From the NCBI GenBank assembly GCA_036847185.1, contig DAIUAM010000109.1, forward strand, positions 1-5,430: a stretch of 5,430 nt of DNA, in the 5' to 3' direction. A model generated the notes under the pieces. The model saw only the letters and a program-made list of their open reading frames with translations, had not been told where the DNA came from and ran no database searches. The translations under genes and the position numbers were made by a program. Below are positions 5,065 through 5,430 of this stretch, piece after piece; the first letter of the stretch is position 1, and every line of letters starts with the position of its first letter. The stretch is from UBA4738 sp002413305. GTDB lineage: Bacteria > Actinomycetota > UBA4738.

Positions 5065-5367
5065 TGACCCCCTCGAGGCCCGGGCCCCAGCTTGGCTGTT
5101 CGACGATCAGAATGGCCACGCCCGATCAGGCGACTACGCCACAAGATGGATGGGCCGCCGCCACCCCTGGCATTTCGATTAGGCTGCCGCCCAGCACCCA
5201 TCGGTGACCTCCAATCCTGACGCAGACTCGCTGCTGGAGGGGGATCTTTCCGGGGATCTGGATCAGCCCGGGTCTTCCGACGAAGGAGCGGCGACCAAGG
5301 AGACGAGTGGCCCTCGCCCCGTGCCAGCGACGAACTGTTCCTTCGGCCGTTTGACGATAGGCGTAAG

Positions 5368-5430
5368 ATGACGATTAGGAGGACGATCGCGAAGCGGGAT
5401 TCGACCCCCAAGAGACCCCAAACAGGCCAA
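5368..5430 (+). CDS. Possible start of a gene running off the right edge
   Basis: ATG 5368 opens a frame of 21 codons that reaches the window end: a basic start 'MTIRRTIAKRDSTPKRPQ'. TTGACG (5351-5356) upstream looks like a -35 box but has no good -10 partner, and no strong ribosome binding site precedes the ATG. AGGAGG at 5377-5382 lies inside the frame, with no canonical start at suitable distance after it. No family is recognisable from this stub. Confidence 0.2.
   Translation, partial: MTIRRTIAKRDSTPKRPQTGQ

Larger units (their letters stand above)
4671..5367. other. About 700 bases without a confident gene
   Basis: Several long open frames exist on both strands, but none has a convincing start with a ribosome binding site or a recognisable family along its length; most reflect the high GC content. 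What it holds: the ribosome binding site and inverted repeats upstream of the IPCT-DIPPS gene (4678-4787), and a frame whose last 45 or so residues have coding-like codon use and weak kinase-like wording (4929-5064). Between 5065 and 5367 I see no supported feature. Confidence 0.5.

Noticed and set aside
4929..5411. Minus-strand open frame of 160 codons
   Set aside because: There is no recognisable family, the composition is biased and basic, and no ribosome binding site supports it.
5385..5420. T-arm-like sequence GGGGGTCGAATCCC on the minus strand, possibly the lost tRNA 3' half
   Set aside because: The stem does not form five proper pairs around a seven-base loop, no acceptor strand follows, and it is on the opposite strand to the tRNA remnant.
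1..5430. CRISPR array, transposase, integrase or defence genes
   Set aside because: No regularly spaced repeats, no terminal inverted repeats with target duplications and no such protein motifs were seen on either strand.

Overview
The window is GC-rich with strongly G/C-biased third codon positions. The mix of families (an HD/GYP-like regulator of the type usually joined to a LuxR domain, an AmiC/UrtA-type binding protein, a DyP peroxidase remnant, a PadR remnant and an inositol-phosphate cytidylyltransferase fused to a CDP-alcohol phosphotransferase) fits a soil- or sediment-type high-GC bacterium, most likely Actinomycetota. This assignment is an inference from composition and gene families; no marker gene in the window settles it.

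Layout from left to right. (1) 1-556, minus strand: N-terminal 185 residues of an HD/HD-GYP-like protein that runs off the left edge. Its only reasonable start is an ATT codon behind a good ribosome binding site. (2) 557-691: divergent intergenic region with a purine-rich leader. (3) 692-964 and 1007-2134, plus strand: a two-gene unit of a small predicted dimeric alpha/beta-barrel protein (ABM-like) and a leaderless-export (cytosolic) AmiC/UrtA-like amide or urea binding protein. Two GC-rich hairpins follow it. (4) 2340 to about 2386, plus strand: acceptor 5' strand, D arm and a perfect anticodon arm of tRNA-Ser(GCU), but no recognisable T arm or 3' acceptor strand. A hairpin follows at 2435-2467. 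(5) 2208-3229, minus strand: a zone of gene debris. It holds a PadR-family regulator lacking its N-terminal part and its proper stop, abutting a C-terminal fragment of a DyP-type peroxidase that also carries a frameshift. (6) 3267-4670, minus strand: an intact bifunctional enzyme, an NTP-transferase (IPCT-like) domain fused to a CDP-alcohol phosphotransferase (DIPPS-like) domain, predicted to make di-myo-inositol-phosphate-type compounds. (7) 4671-5430: no confident gene. It contains small inverted repeats, a possible decayed kinase-like reading frame ending at 5064, and a possible small reading frame running off the right edge.

The genes do not form one pathway. The intact plus-strand pair may be a cytosolic small-molecule sensing unit. 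The inositol enzyme stands alone, and its partners (inositol-1-phosphate synthase, phosphatase) are not in view. The middle looks like a site of past deletion or rearrangement next to a damaged tRNA. I found no clear defence system, CRISPR array, transposase or integrase. The points most worth checking are the ATT start, the tRNA remnant with the adjoining broken genes, and the IPCT-DIPPS fusion.
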